A DNA stretch of 64,000 nucleotides. Origin: Desulfitobacterium hafniense DCB-2 (GTDB lineage: Bacteria > Bacillota > Desulfitobacteriia > Desulfitobacteriales > Desulfitobacteriaceae). How positions within the stretch are numbered: the first letter of the stretch is position 1; each line of letters begins with the position of its first letter. Location of the stretch: positions 1,512,501 through 1,576,500 of the forward strand of contig NC_011830.1 in NCBI RefSeq assembly GCF_000021925.1, written 5' to 3'. This document shows positions 7,429 through 16,679 of this stretch, piece after piece. The notes under the pieces are model-generated. The model was not told the DNA's origin. It searched no databases and worked only from the letters and a program-made list of their open reading frames with translations. The position numbers were made by a program, and so were the translations under genes.

Positions 7429-9126
7429 GTGGCAACGATCGATTCGGCGTTAAAAATGTTCGGTAAAATGTCCGATGTTGCAGACCGCTTAATAGAGGCA
7501 GCTAAAGTAATCGGTGAGCCAACAATTGGTGCTGCAATGGAGCAACAGCAGATCATGGATACTTTCAGTGTAAAAACCGGGAGCGAGCCTTTAGGTGCGG
7601 TGATTTATGACCGGATTACAAAGCAGGCCTTGGGATGGGGAGAAGATGTAAATGCCTCCCTTTCGGGAGCAATGTCCTTTATGTCCACTACCATGGATCC
7701 TGATAAGTTAACTCAACTTAATGCTTTAGCGGCGCGGCTCTCAAAACTGAATCCTGCAGAAGGATTAGAGGGGGCAGCTCTTTCCATGAAGGAACTTATG
7801 TCCGGCGACTACACATCAATTGCCGAAGGCTTTAATATGAGCGGAACAATGCTCCAGGGCAGTGCGGCATACCAAGCCGGGCTGCAAGGGGATGTGGATG
7901 GATTCATTAAAGGAATGGATGAGTTATTAAATCAACAAAATATGACGGAAGCAGCTTTTGAAAAGATGCTGGATAGGCCGGCTGCAAAGTGGCAGAGGAT
8001 CATTCAGACATTCAATTTTAGCCTGGCTAAAGCGGGTGAGGAGGCAGCAAAGGCATTATCCCCTCTCTTCGACATGATTATCAAGGGCTTTGAGTCTGAG
8101 GGAGCAAAAGTTTTTTTAAACATTTTAAGCATTGGACTAACTTCGGTAGTTACTGGAATCCAATGGATGCTGACAATGCTTCAAGATGGATGGCCGGCTA
8201 TCCAGCAGATATTATTGGGTATAGGAACCTTAATATATAATCTGGGTGTAATTCTCTTGGGGTTGATACCTATCATCATGGGGGTTGTTGCAGCTTGGGT
8301 GGCGTACAATGCAGTTGGCCTTATAGCGAATGGGATTACCTTTATAACCGGAACCCTGATACCTATTGTTAGAGGTCTAATGGCAAAGTGGAATATCGTA
8401 ACATTAATGTTGGCGAGCGGCATTTCATTATTAGCTTTAAAACAAAGGCTGCTACATTACGTTATGAATATAAACCCTATCGGCTTGGTTATTGGTCTTG
8501 TAATAGGGCTTATCACTGTTTTGGGAGCACTTAGCGTCGTAACGAACGGAGTCAAGAAAGTGTTCTCTGATGCCTTTGGGTTTATTGTTGATGTTGCTGA
8601 AGGTGCAATTAATGCAGTTTTGAGAATACTCAATGGAGCAATAAGGGGAATAAATGAGGTATCTGGATTCTTTGCTAATCTTTTAGGCATTGAGGCAAAA
8701 CAAATAAAAGAGATCCAATTTAAAGCTGATTTTTCAGAGTTTAAAAAGGCTGGACAAGAAGCCATAGAGAATTTTTCAATGGATGCACTAAAGGAAAAGT
8801 TAGGATTTGATAATAAGTTTCAGATGCAAGAAGATTATGGCTGGGATGGCTCCATCCCTAATATAGATGATGCCCTCTCCAGCATAGACCATGTGGGCGA
8901 AGTCGGTAAAATCGGAGACACCGTAGATATCTCCAGTGAAGATCTGAAGATTATGCGGGAGCTGGCGGAAATGAAGAACATCCAGAACTTTGTAACCTTG
9001 ACACCGACCGTATCCGTGACTACAGGAGACATCCGCAACGGAAGCGATGCGGATACTATTGTGGCAAAGATTAAGATGATGCTGGAGAAAGATATTGCAT
9101 CGTCGGCATCAGCAGTGTATGGGTAA
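7429..9126 (+). CDS. Tail tape measure protein
   Basis: A 565-residue protein whose length sets the tail length. It has helical coiled-coil-like ends and a strongly hydrophobic centre (about residues 245-390) with several membrane-like segments, the usual design of tape measure proteins. I chose GTG 7429 because AAAGGAGG lies at the right distance; a longer reading from TTG 7393 has no such site. It is shorter than the PBSX XkdO protein. By the rule of about 0.15 nm per residue it predicts a short tail of roughly 85 nm. Confidence 0.85.
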   Translation: MATIDSALKMFGKMSDVADRLIEAAKVIGEPTIGAAMEQQQIMDTFSVKTGSEPLGAVIYDRITKQALGWGEDVNASLSGAMSFMSTTMDPDKLTQLNALAARLSKLNPAEGLEGAALSMKELMSGDYTSIAEGFNMSGTMLQGSAAYQAGLQGDVDGFIKGMDELLNQQNMTEAAFEKMLDRPAAKWQRIIQTFNFSLAKAGEEAAKALSPLFDMIIKGFESEGAKVFLNILSIGLTSVVTGIQWMLTMLQDGWPAIQQILLGIGTLIYNLGVILLGLIPIIMGVVAAWVAYNAVGLIANGITFITGTLIPIVRGLMAKWNIVTLMLASGISLLALKQRLLHYVMNINPIGLVIGLVIGLITVLGALSVVTNGVKKVFSDAFGFIVDVAEGAINAVLRILNGAIRGINEVSGFFANLLGIEAKQIKEIQFKADFSEFKKAGQEAIENFSMDALKEKLGFDNKFQMQEDYGWDGSIPNIDDALSSIDHVGEVGKIGDTVDISSEDLKIMRELAEMKNIQNFVTLTPTVSVTTGDIRNGSDADTIVAKIKMMLEKDIASSASAVYG

Positions 9127-9155
9127 ACACTACCCTTGAAAGGCAGGTGATTCCA

Positions 9156-9827
9156 ATGTCTTATAGCATTGAACTCAGCTTCAACAACCGGGACGAATCC
9201 TTCGAGCTTCCCGTCATGCCGGGAAGCCTTGACGCCAGTAAGTCCGGCAACAACAAAACTTATGACATCATCGCCCTGGGTGAGATCAACATTATTAAGA
9301 ATCCCCAGCGCATTGAATACGGATTCAGCAGCATCTTTCCAGCCCAGCGCTATCCCTTTGTGACAGTTCAAACACTCTTGCAGCCTATCGAATATGTCCA
9401 GCTTATCATCAGGTGGATGGAGTCTAAACAACCCATCCGCTTTATTTTTACCTCCGACCGATTTGAGATCAACACTTTGGCTAGTATTGAGAGCTTTGAC
9501 TGGGAAGAGGTTGCCGGTGGTTCAGGGGATCTTGAATACTCCCTTAAGCTCAAAAGTTACGTCCCCTATGCGGCACAAAAGGTGCCTATAGAAGATCTTA
9601 TTGATAAATCAGCGTCCACAGTGGCAGTGCCGCCTCCGGCACCGGTCAGGCCCAATGAAACCAAGCCCCCTAAGACCTATACACTGGTGGCTGGGGATAC
9701 CCTGTGGGCGGTGGCTCAGAAGCATTTGGGCAATGGTGCCCGCTGGCCGGAAATACAAAAGCTAAATGACATCACGGACGCGGAAATTAGGCGGCTGCAG
9801 ATCGGCCGGGTGTTGAAACTGCCATAA
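9156..9827 (+). CDS. LysM tail protein (XkdP type)
   Basis: A 223-residue tail hub-associated protein. The N-terminal 130 residues are beta-rich and match the XkdP-like baseplate part; a Pro-rich linker (about 155-172) leads to a C-terminal LysM domain (about 174-222) that starts TYTLVAGDTLWAVAQKHLG. LysM binds the glycan of peptidoglycan or fastens the hub. ATG 9156 follows AAGGCAGGTG. It sits between tape measure and hub protein as in PBSX. Confidence 0.85.
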   Translation: MSYSIELSFNNRDESFELPVMPGSLDASKSGNNKTYDIIALGEINIIKNPQRIEYGFSSIFPAQRYPFVTVQTLLQPIEYVQLIIRWMESKQPIRFIFTSDRFEINTLASIESFDWEEVAGGSGDLEYSLKLKSYVPYAAQKVPIEDLIDKSASTVAVPPPAPVRPNETKPPKTYTLVAGDTLWAVAQKHLGNGARWPEIQKLNDITDAEIRRLQIGRVLKLP

Positions 9828-9856
9828 TAGGTCCAGATGAAGGGAGGGAATAAAAG

Positions 9857-10828
9857 ATGCTGAAAATCGTGATCGACAATAAAGACGGAAACGTATGGGA
9901 CATCTCTCAGATCGTCGCTGATGTGAATTGGAAAACAAGCCGGATCGGCAAGGCTGGTAGCTTAGATTTTACGCTCATCAAAAATGCACCCGCTCAGGAA
10001 CTGGCCTTTAAGTACGCCAATGGGAACATTGTCCATGTCCAGATGGAAGATGGTACTAATGTCTTTTATGGTTATATCTTTAGTATAGACGGAGGTAAGG
10101 ATGAGGCGGTGAAGATTACTTGCTATGATCAGCTGCGCTATCTTATGGCCAGTGATACTAGTATTTATACGAATATTACAGTCTCGGAGCTGGTCAGGGA
10201 AATAGCTGCCCGGTTCCAACTTGAGACAGGTCGCATTGATGATACAAAGTATAGGATACCGACTTTCTCCGAAGACAATCAGAAGATGATGGATATGATC
10301 TGTAAGGCGCTGGACCTGACGCTCATTAATACAGGCAAGAACTATGTCTTCTTTGATGATTTTGGCGCACTGACCATTCGGAATGTTGAGGATTTTCTCC
10401 TGGATTTTATCATTGGTGATCATAGCCTGATGACAGACTTCAGTCATAAGGTTTCTATTGATTCTGATACGTATAATGTCATCAATTTATATAAGGACAA
10501 TAAAGAAACCGGTAAACGGGAACCCTACGAAAAGCCCTGCAGTGCCAATATAGCCAAATGGGGAGTGCTGCAGCTTTGTCAATCTATAGATGAAGAGATG
10601 AACGAGGCCCAAATTAGTGAAATGCTTAAAAATCTACTCACTCTTAAGAATCGGGAGACGAAATCCCTTAAAATTGAAGCATTAGGCGATATCCGGGTCC
10701 GAGGCGGTTGCTATGTACGCATTCAAATTGCCGAGTATGGAATCAATCAGCCTTTTCTGGTCGATGAATGCACCCACCGCTTCGATGGGGTGAATCATAC
10801 GATGAGTCTGGAGTTAAGGGTTATTTGA
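9857..10828 (+). CDS. Baseplate hub protein, XkdQ/YqbQ (gpD-like)
   Basis: A 323-residue protein of the XkdQ/late control D family, which forms the trimeric baseplate hub at the tube end and carries the spike function in contractile tails. The beta-rich beginning (KIVIDNKDGNVWDIS) and the middle segment that looks like the gpD fold are intact. ATG 9857 follows AAGGGAGGG. In phages this protein makes first contact through the cell wall. No frameshift or internal stop is visible. Confidence 0.85.
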   Translation: MLKIVIDNKDGNVWDISQIVADVNWKTSRIGKAGSLDFTLIKNAPAQELAFKYANGNIVHVQMEDGTNVFYGYIFSIDGGKDEAVKITCYDQLRYLMASDTSIYTNITVSELVREIAARFQLETGRIDDTKYRIPTFSEDNQKMMDMICKALDLTLINTGKNYVFFDDFGALTIRNVEDFLLDFIIGDHSLMTDFSHKVSIDSDTYNVINLYKDNKETGKREPYEKPCSANIAKWGVLQLCQSIDEEMNEAQISEMLKNLLTLKNRETKSLKIEALGDIRVRGGCYVRIQIAEYGINQPFLVDECTHRFDGVNHTMSLELRVI

Positions 10829-10858
10829 TAAATAAAACAAGCCTGGGAAGGTGATAGA

Positions 10859-11218
10859 ATGTCTAGTTTATTGGACCTAATCAAAGCGGCTGGGGCGGAT
10901 GCCGTTAACGCATCCAACCCTGTGAATATTCTTTTTGGCGAGATCTTAACAGTGCATCCGCTCAGTGTCAAAGTCGATCAACGCTTTATACTGCCAGCGG
11001 ATTTTTTAATGGTGCCGGAGAGAATGACAAAATACGAAGTGGATTTGCAGCATACGCATCAATACACCGATGATGGTTCTACGAGTGACACGTCGGAAGC
11101 TTTAACCCAAAGAATCGTGATTCGCTCCGGACTTGCCCCGGGGGATAGGGTTTTGATGCTTAGAGTCCAGGGTGGGCAGCGTTATGTCATTTTAGATAAG
11201 GTGGTGGTGTCTTTATGA
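10859..11218 (+). CDS. Baseplate protein, XkdR type (DUF2577)
   Basis: A 119-residue protein with an OB-like beta-rich core and a long exposed loop at about residues 60-85 (HTHQYTDDGSTSDTSE), typical of the DUF2577 family found between XkdQ and XkdS. It probably belongs to the tail spike and hub. Its end overlaps the next start by four bases, so translation is coupled. Confidence 0.78.
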   Translation: MSSLLDLIKAAGADAVNASNPVNILFGEILTVHPLSVKVDQRFILPADFLMVPERMTKYEVDLQHTHQYTDDGSTSDTSEALTQRIVIRSGLAPGDRVLMLRVQGGQRYVILDKVVVSL

Positions 11219-11616
11219 TCCCCACAGGTGGAAGCATTACCCATGGGGTGATTCAGTATGCCCAACGGCCTTCCCTTACCTGGAGGCTTGACCCGGCCAA
11301 AGGGCGCATCACTGGGAGGCTGGACGGATTGGAATCTGTGCAACAAGCCGCGGCCAAGATTCTGCAGACCCAGCGGTTTCGCCATTTGATCTATACCCCG
11401 AATTACGGTAGTGAGTTGGGTCAATTGATAGGCATGAATCGGGCTTTTGTGAAATCTGAAGCTGTTAGGATGCTTGAAGAGGCATTGACTCAAGATGACC
11501 GGATCACAGGAGTCGAAAATGTGCAGACCACAGCTGCGGGAGATAGCCTGCTGATTGAGTTTACCGTGATCAGCACCTATGGGAGATTCAATATGACTCA
11601 GGAGGTGGGCGATTAA
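11215..11616 (+). CDS. Baseplate wedge protein, XkdS (DUF2634, gp25/W-like)
   Basis: A 133-residue protein of the DUF2634 family, related in role to T4 gp25 and P2 gpW, which join sheath and baseplate and start sheath assembly. The central segment with ILQTQRFRHLIYTPNYGSELG (residues about 52-72, partly quoted) is the conserved part. It overlaps both neighbours by one to four bases, a compact late operon. Confidence 0.8.
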   Translation: MIPTGGSITHGVIQYAQRPSLTWRLDPAKGRITGRLDGLESVQQAAAKILQTQRFRHLIYTPNYGSELGQLIGMNRAFVKSEAVRMLEEALTQDDRITGVENVQTTAAGDSLLIEFTVISTYGRFNMTQEVGD

Positions 11617-12695
11617 TGTATGAACATCAGACTTATGAGGCGATTCTGGTCAGGATGCTCGCCAGGGTGCCGGAGACCATCGACAAGCGGGAGGGCAGTC
11701 TGATTTACGATGCCCTGGCCCCGGGAGCGGCGGAGCTGGCTCAGGCATATGCCGAGTTAGTGGTTAACAATAATCTTTCTTTCGCGGATACGGCCAGCGG
11801 AGAATTTTTAACCCGCCGGGCCGCTGAGTTTGGAATCAAGCGGAAGGTGGCTACAAAAGCCTGGCGGCGTGGCGGATTTCTGGATAGTAATAATGCCCTT
11901 CTTAACATTCCGCTAGGCAGCCGCTACAGCATCGGTGGGCTGAATTATACCGCTATCGAACAGATCAGTACCGGCGCGTATGTCCTTGAATGTGAAACGG
12001 CCGGCACAGCAGGCAATCAGCAATTTGGGGATTTGCTCCCTATCGCCTATGTCAATAGTTTGGCCAGGGCGGAACTCACCGAGGTGCTGGTTCCAGGTGA
12101 GGATGAGGAGACAGACGAAGCCCTGCTCTCCCGATACTATGAGACGGTAAACGAACCGGCTTTTGGCGGGAATATGGCAGATTATCGGCAAAAAGTCAAT
12201 GCTATCAATGGTGTAGGAGGAACCAAAGTCTTTCCCACTTGGGCTGGGGGTGGCACTGTGAAATGCACGATTATTGCCTCTGACTGGGCTAAGCCATCTC
12301 CTGAATTAGTGAATGAGGTTCAATCCACTATGGATCCGGAAGAGAATCAGGGGATGGGACTGGGGCAGGCACCGATCGGCCATGCCGTGACGATAGCCGG
12401 GGTGGATAAGGTTACGGTGGATGTGGAAACGACACTCACGCTTGCGCCAGGTGTAACTCCCGGGCAGGTTCAATCCGATGTGGAAGCGATCTTAGATGCC
12501 TATCTTTTAGAACAAAGAAAAACCTGGGCTGCGCAAACCCAGATCATCATCCGTATGGCACAAATTGATGCCCGGATGCTTACTGTCCAAGGCGTCGAAG
12601 ATGTGACTGGAACAAAGCTTAATGGGACGGAGGCCAATTTCTTGCTTGATGAGGAAGAAATTCCAATCTTGGGGACGGTGATTATCAATGAGTAA
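11616..12695 (+). CDS. Baseplate J family protein (XkdT)
   Basis: A 359-residue baseplate wedge protein of the gpJ family. Conserved points include EGSLIYDALAPGA near residue 23 and the middle region EDEETDEALLSRYYE at about 162-176. Wedges of this protein surround the hub and carry the fibres; their movement triggers sheath contraction. The start ATG overlaps the stop of XkdS by one base, and its end overlaps the next gene by eight. Confidence 0.88.
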   Translation: MYEHQTYEAILVRMLARVPETIDKREGSLIYDALAPGAAELAQAYAELVVNNNLSFADTASGEFLTRRAAEFGIKRKVATKAWRRGGFLDSNNALLNIPLGSRYSIGGLNYTAIEQISTGAYVLECETAGTAGNQQFGDLLPIAYVNSLARAELTEVLVPGEDEETDEALLSRYYETVNEPAFGGNMADYRQKVNAINGVGGTKVFPTWAGGGTVKCTIIASDWAKPSPELVNEVQSTMDPEENQGMGLGQAPIGHAVTIAGVDKVTVDVETTLTLAPGVTPGQVQSDVEAILDAYLLEQRKTWAAQTQIIIRMAQIDARMLTVQGVEDVTGTKLNGTEANFLLDEEEIPILGTVIINE

Positions 12696-13275
12696 GTCTA
12701 TTAGAGAATATTGGCCCCAATTGTTTGATAACATTTTAGACTTTCAGCTTCTAGCTGATGCAGTGGATACCGAAATACAGTCTCTAGGTGAGACAGTGGA
12801 TCAGCAACTCGCTGACCAATTTGTTCTCACTTCAGGCTATGAGGCGGTAAAACGCCGGGAAAGGATGCTGGGCATCCAGGCTGATCCCACGAATGAAACG
12901 CTGGACTTCCGGAAAAAACGGATTATTAACCGTTATTCAACGAAGCCGCCGTTCACTATTCGTTATCTTCAAGACCGCTTGGATTTTCTGGTGGGTGAGG
13001 AGAAAGCAATTGTGAGTGCGGATGGTCAAGACTTTTTACTTTTCGTGGAGACCGCCATTGAAAATGCGGCGCTCTTTAAAGAGGTCGAGCGGACAATAAA
13101 AACCATCAAACCGGCAAACTTGATCTATAACCAGCAAACCGCTTTAGGTGATCATATCTCCATGGAAGAGCATATACGTTTCCGTACATTAGAGAGGCAA
13201 ACCCGGCTGGGTTCAACATGGAGGGTAGGAATGACACCTTTTGCCGTAGCAGATTTGGAGGTGAGCGTTAAGTGA
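12688..13275 (+). CDS. Tail protein XkdU type (DUF2313, gpI-like)
   Basis: A 195-residue protein of the YmfQ/DUF2313 family that links the baseplate wedge to the tail fibres. It overlaps the J gene by eight bases and the next gene by four. The middle RKKRIINRYSTKPPFTIRYL (residues about 72-91) is the conserved part of the family. Confidence 0.8.
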   Translation: MSKSIREYWPQLFDNILDFQLLADAVDTEIQSLGETVDQQLADQFVLTSGYEAVKRRERMLGIQADPTNETLDFRKKRIINRYSTKPPFTIRYLQDRLDFLVGEEKAIVSADGQDFLLFVETAIENAALFKEVERTIKTIKPANLIYNQQTALGDHISMEEHIRFRTLERQTRLGSTWRVGMTPFAVADLEVSVK

Positions 13276-13553
13276 TATCAACAGAGTTTTTATCCAATGT
13301 GGCAGACCATGTAGATGGTCAAGTAGCTAAGGTCGTATTAAATGAGAGCTACGAAATCACCGACTTTAGTATTAAAGAGACAGAGCAAGGCTTGGTTCAT
13401 ATGCAATATATTGTTCCTAGTGGCGTGGTGCCGACAGTAGTTTTAATCGAGCTTAAGGATGTTTCTGATAATGTCATCAGCTCAAATGAAGTTTATGTCC
13501 CGATTACCGCAGATACGATTATAACGCAGACCATTCGAGTTAAGGAGGGGTGA
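13272..13553 (+). CDS. Small structural protein before the fibre gene
   Basis: A 93-residue beta-rich protein starting at GTG 13272, overlapping the previous gene by four bases. Strand-rich Ig-like character with alternating Val/Ile/Thr. No family is recognised, but the place between XkdU and the fibre suggests a fibre-attachment or adaptor role. Confidence 0.6.
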   Translation: MISTEFLSNVADHVDGQVAKVVLNESYEITDFSIKETEQGLVHMQYIVPSGVVPTVVLIELKDVSDNVISSNEVYVPITADTIITQTIRVKEG

Positions 13554-13555
13554 GA

Positions 13556-14995
13556 ATGGCAAAGACAAACTGGCAATATGGTGAAATTGTTACCGAGGAA
13601 GATTTTAACCAGTTGGGGCAAGAAGTGAATGAAGCCACAGCTGGATTAGCTGTTCTGGAAGAGCAGCTTGGGGAAGCCGAACAAAGCAGCAAAGCCTATA
13701 CCGATCAGCAAATTCAGCTGGTTACAGCCACCGGCATCCCTAAACTGGTAACCTACTCATATGCATTGATGGCTGATCAGCAGGGTCAAACTGATTTTGA
13801 AATACCTTTGGAAACCTTCGTTAAGGAAACAGATACGGTGACCGTTGCCCGGAATAGTACGGTGCTGAGCACGGAGCGATACAGTGTTGTTGACCCGAAA
13901 ATAGTTCGGTTGGCGGAAGGCGTAAATATAGGAACAGAAATATTTGTTCAGGTATGGAAGAATGTGCCCATCGGTCCGGATGGAGCGATATCAGCGTCAG
14001 TGCTGGCTAATGATACTGTGACAGAGTCGAAGATGGCTGATGAGATGAAAAAGGATGTGCCCGGAGGAGTGGCGGGGTATGATTCGTTTGCTATGCATTT
14101 GGCGGATTTTACGCAACAGATACCTTATGCGGTGACGGCGGGAAGTGCTAATGCTTATACAGCATCTACAACCCCGCCTTTGCCTGCTCTGGTGGCTGGA
14201 GTGGCCATTACGGTTAAGTTCCATGCTGAAAACACAGGTGTGGCCACCCTGAACTGGAACGGCAAGGGTGCAAAGGCAATAAAAAAAGCAAACGGGAGTG
14301 ATGTTAGCTCAGGGAATTTAAAGCTGAATGGAGTCTATACCCTTCGTTACGACGGAACAAATTTTATATTGCAGGGTGAAGGGGGGATAGAAAACGATGC
14401 AACAGCCGTAGCTGCAGATATCTTAACCTCAAAGACAGCGTATGTGGGAGATGGGGTAAAAATTACAGGAACGATGCCCAACACTCCCTCCCAAACCGCA
14501 ACACTGCAAATCACAGGAAGCGCAAAGCCGACCAAGGTAGTCCCAGCGGGTTACACTCCTGGCGGGACGGTTACAGCAGAGTTGGCGGCAGCGTTAGCAA
14601 ACAGAATTTTAGCTGGAAATACAATAGGTGGTGTGGCTGGTACTGCTGTAGATGGGGCAGAGATGAAGAAATTTGCCATTGGGTCTGCAAGATCATCGAC
14701 CAGCCAGAAGTCATTTCCAACTTCTAGGGGCGGTACATCAAATCAATATTATATAAATATCTCGGGTTTATCATTTGTGCCAAGTATAGTTATCGCAAGT
14801 TTGTCGTATACCTATGGTAGTTCTTATCAAGGAACTGTATTTAGGAGAGGTTATAGTAGTGGCTATGACGGCCAATATGGCGGAGATACGGAACTTGGTG
14901 GAGCGATACTAAACTTGGCATCGAGCATTGGGACATCATTTGATTTTCCTATTTCACCATCAGACAACAACATTAGCTGGATAGCAATTTCCTAA
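13556..14995 (+). CDS. Tail fibre protein 1 (full length)
   Basis: A 479-residue fibre. Residues 1-60 are a helical attachment part, about 60-150 form a beta domain seen in baseplate-attached phage fibres, the middle (about 185-280) is a collar-like repeat region starting IPYAVTAG, and the C-terminal 130 residues, Gly/Ser/Tyr-rich and ending ISWIAIS, are the likely receptor-binding tip. ATG 13556 follows AAGGAGGGG. The middle section is clearly related to the second fibre gene at 15490, but the tips differ, so the two would recognise different surface structures. Confidence 0.8.
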   Translation: MAKTNWQYGEIVTEEDFNQLGQEVNEATAGLAVLEEQLGEAEQSSKAYTDQQIQLVTATGIPKLVTYSYALMADQQGQTDFEIPLETFVKETDTVTVARNSTVLSTERYSVVDPKIVRLAEGVNIGTEIFVQVWKNVPIGPDGAISASVLANDTVTESKMADEMKKDVPGGVAGYDSFAMHLADFTQQIPYAVTAGSANAYTASTTPPLPALVAGVAITVKFHAENTGVATLNWNGKGAKAIKKANGSDVSSGNLKLNGVYTLRYDGTNFILQGEGGIENDATAVAADILTSKTAYVGDGVKITGTMPNTPSQTATLQITGSAKPTKVVPAGYTPGGTVTAELAAALANRILAGNTIGGVAGTAVDGAEMKKFAIGSARSSTSQKSFPTSRGGTSNQYYINISGLSFVPSIVIASLSYTYGSSYQGTVFRRGYSSGYDGQYGGDTELGGAILNLASSIGTSFDFPISPSDNNISWIAIS

Positions 14996-15011
14996 CAAGG
15001 AGGACTGTAGC

Positions 15012-15288
15012 GTGATTCAATATGGTAAACGTATTATTTTTGATCTTAGCAATGGAAGAGTATTAAACGGGACATTTGATGAAATGACTGGGGATTTACA
15101 AGAGGGGCTAAGGCCCCCCTGAAATTGATTTTATAGACCTACCTTATGGTGATATAACTTTTCAAGATGCTTTAGAATACCATGTAGACGTTGATACTAG
15201 GACTATTGTTGTCGATTCTTACAGAGAACATATTCCTTCATATGAAGAGTTGCAACAGCAACTCCTCATTAGTCAGGGGGTTATTTAA
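15012..15288 (+). pseudogene. Fibre-associated protein, frameshifted at a C6 run
   Basis: GTG 15012 (after AAGGAGGACTG) opens a protein starting VIQYGKRIIFDLSNGRV, closely related to the intact 90-residue protein at 16406. After 36 codons it hits TGA at 15120, because a run of six C (15114-15119) is one base too long; removing one C restores an open frame to TAA 15288 with clear similarity to the intact copy (IDFIDLPYGD, VVDSYREH, YEELQQQLL). Either a simple frameshift mutation or a slip-strand switch. Confidence 0.8.
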
Positions 15289-15289
15289 T

Positions 15290-15436
15290 ATGGTTAACGG
15301 GATGTATGTCAATTGGCTTGTTAGTTGGGTTAAAAAAGAAACAATTAATATTCAAACAGGCTTGCCGTTTGTCTTGAATGATATAATAATACCTGAGTAT
15401 CGGGGGGAAGTGGAAGATTTACTTAATGCGCAATAG
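15290..15436 (+). CDS. Short protein of the fibre cassette, copy 1
   Basis: A 48-residue protein beginning MVNGMYVNWLVSWVKK and ending in an acidic EYRGEVEDLL part. It is a clear paralogue of the 47-residue frame at 16680; both share NIQTGLPFVL. The place and size recall XkdX-type short proteins behind phage fibres, but the sequence match to XkdX is weak. Function unknown. Confidence 0.6.
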   Translation: MVNGMYVNWLVSWVKKETINIQTGLPFVLNDIIIPEYRGEVEDLLNAQ

Positions 15437-15489
15437 ACCTTAATACGATGTAAAAAGGTATAAATGATTCTTACAAGGAGAGTGAAATA

Positions 15490-16389
15490 GTGGCTGGAAA
15501 AATAACAAAAGAAGAATTACATCCATTGCTGTCACAGAAAATAGATGATTTTGCTGCGCATGAGGCGGATAAAGTGCAACATATACCATATGCTGTAGCC
15601 ACAGGCGCGGCAAATGCCTATGCAGTAACATTAAACCCTGCTCCTACATCATATGTGGATGGTATGGCTATTTCAGTAAAAATAAACGTGACTAACACAG
15701 GGTCATCTACTTTAAACATCAATGGATTAGGGGCAAAAAATATACTTAAAGCTGATTTGAACTTAATTACATCTGGAAAATTGAAAGCTGGCGGTATTTA
15801 TACTTTTAGATATAATGCCGAAGGACCGGTTTTCATCTTACAGGGTGAAGGGGGTGAATACGGAACAGCAGGAGCAGGGCAAGTATTGGCTGGGTATACG
15901 GTAGGAACAGAAGGCGGGTTGGTAAACGGTTCTATACCAAATTTCACAGATAATACTCAGTGGGCAACAGGAGCTACCGGTGTATATGTTGAAAATGAGA
16001 TTTGGCTTAGACCGCCTGCTGGATACTATGATGGGTCTGTTGCTTATGTTCGTGTCTATGACCCGAATTGGGCAGCTGCAAATATCTTGGCTGGTAAAAG
16101 CATTTTGGGGTTGGCTGGAACAGCTATAAATGGGGCGGGGATGAAAAAGGTAGCTACTGGAACTGTAGCAGCAACAGGCAACGATCAGACAATAAGCGGC
16201 TTAGACTTTACCCCTCACTGGATACTTATGCGCGATGTGGGTAATAACTCGAAAGTATACTGGATTTCATTTGCCCAAGGAGTAAATGCAACCTATATAA
16301 ACACAGGCAATATTTTAAGCGTAGGAAATGGTTACTTCGTTTTTAACTCGTATAATGCAAAAACCATGAATTGGATTGCAATTGAATAA
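15490..16389 (+). CDS. Tail fibre protein 2 (no N-terminal attachment domain)
   Basis: A 299-residue fibre-like protein from GTG 15490 after AAGGAGAG. It begins with a short helical part and joins the collar-like region at IPYAVATGAANAYA, then shows the same order of motifs as fibre 1 (SGKLKAGGIYTFRY, FILQGEGG, AANILAGKSI) and ends MNWIAIE. It lacks about 170 N-terminal residues of fibre 1 that would hold the baseplate. Either it pairs with fibre 1 or it is a spare receptor-binding cassette for recombination. Confidence 0.72.
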   Translation: MAGKITKEELHPLLSQKIDDFAAHEADKVQHIPYAVATGAANAYAVTLNPAPTSYVDGMAISVKINVTNTGSSTLNINGLGAKNILKADLNLITSGKLKAGGIYTFRYNAEGPVFILQGEGGEYGTAGAGQVLAGYTVGTEGGLVNGSIPNFTDNTQWATGATGVYVENEIWLRPPAGYYDGSVAYVRVYDPNWAAANILAGKSILGLAGTAINGAGMKKVATGTVAATGNDQTISGLDFTPHWILMRDVGNNSKVYWISFAQGVNATYINTGNILSVGNGYFVFNSYNAKTMNWIAIE

Positions 16390-16405
16390 TATCGAGGTGT
16401 TAAAT

Positions 16406-16678
16406 ATGGAATATGGTAAAAGAATTATCTTTGACCCGAGCAATGGCAGGGTTTTGAATTACTGCTTGGAGGAAATGTCTGGTAATCTCCAAGAAGGATT
16501 AAGGCCAGAATCTATTGATTTTATAGATTTACCTTATGGAGACACTACTTTAAGGGACGTAGACGCATATCATGTTGATGTCCAAACTAGGACAGTAGTT
16601 GTTGACTCTTACAGAGAGCACACGCTGACATACGAAGAGCTACAACAACAATTGTTAATTGCACAGGGGGTAATTTAA
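16406..16678 (+). CDS. Fibre-associated protein, intact copy
   Basis: A 90-residue protein with start ATG 16406 after GAGGTG. Features: MEYGKRIIFDPSNGRV opening, an acidic middle and a helical Gln-rich end. It always follows a fibre gene in this cluster, so it may be a fibre assembly chaperone; this is an inference from position, as I recognise no domain. The upstream copy at 15012 is frameshifted. Confidence 0.62.
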   Translation: MEYGKRIIFDPSNGRVLNYCLEEMSGNLQEGLRPESIDFIDLPYGDTTLRDVDAYHVDVQTRTVVVDSYREHTLTYEELQQQLLIAQGVI

Positions 16679-16679
16679 C

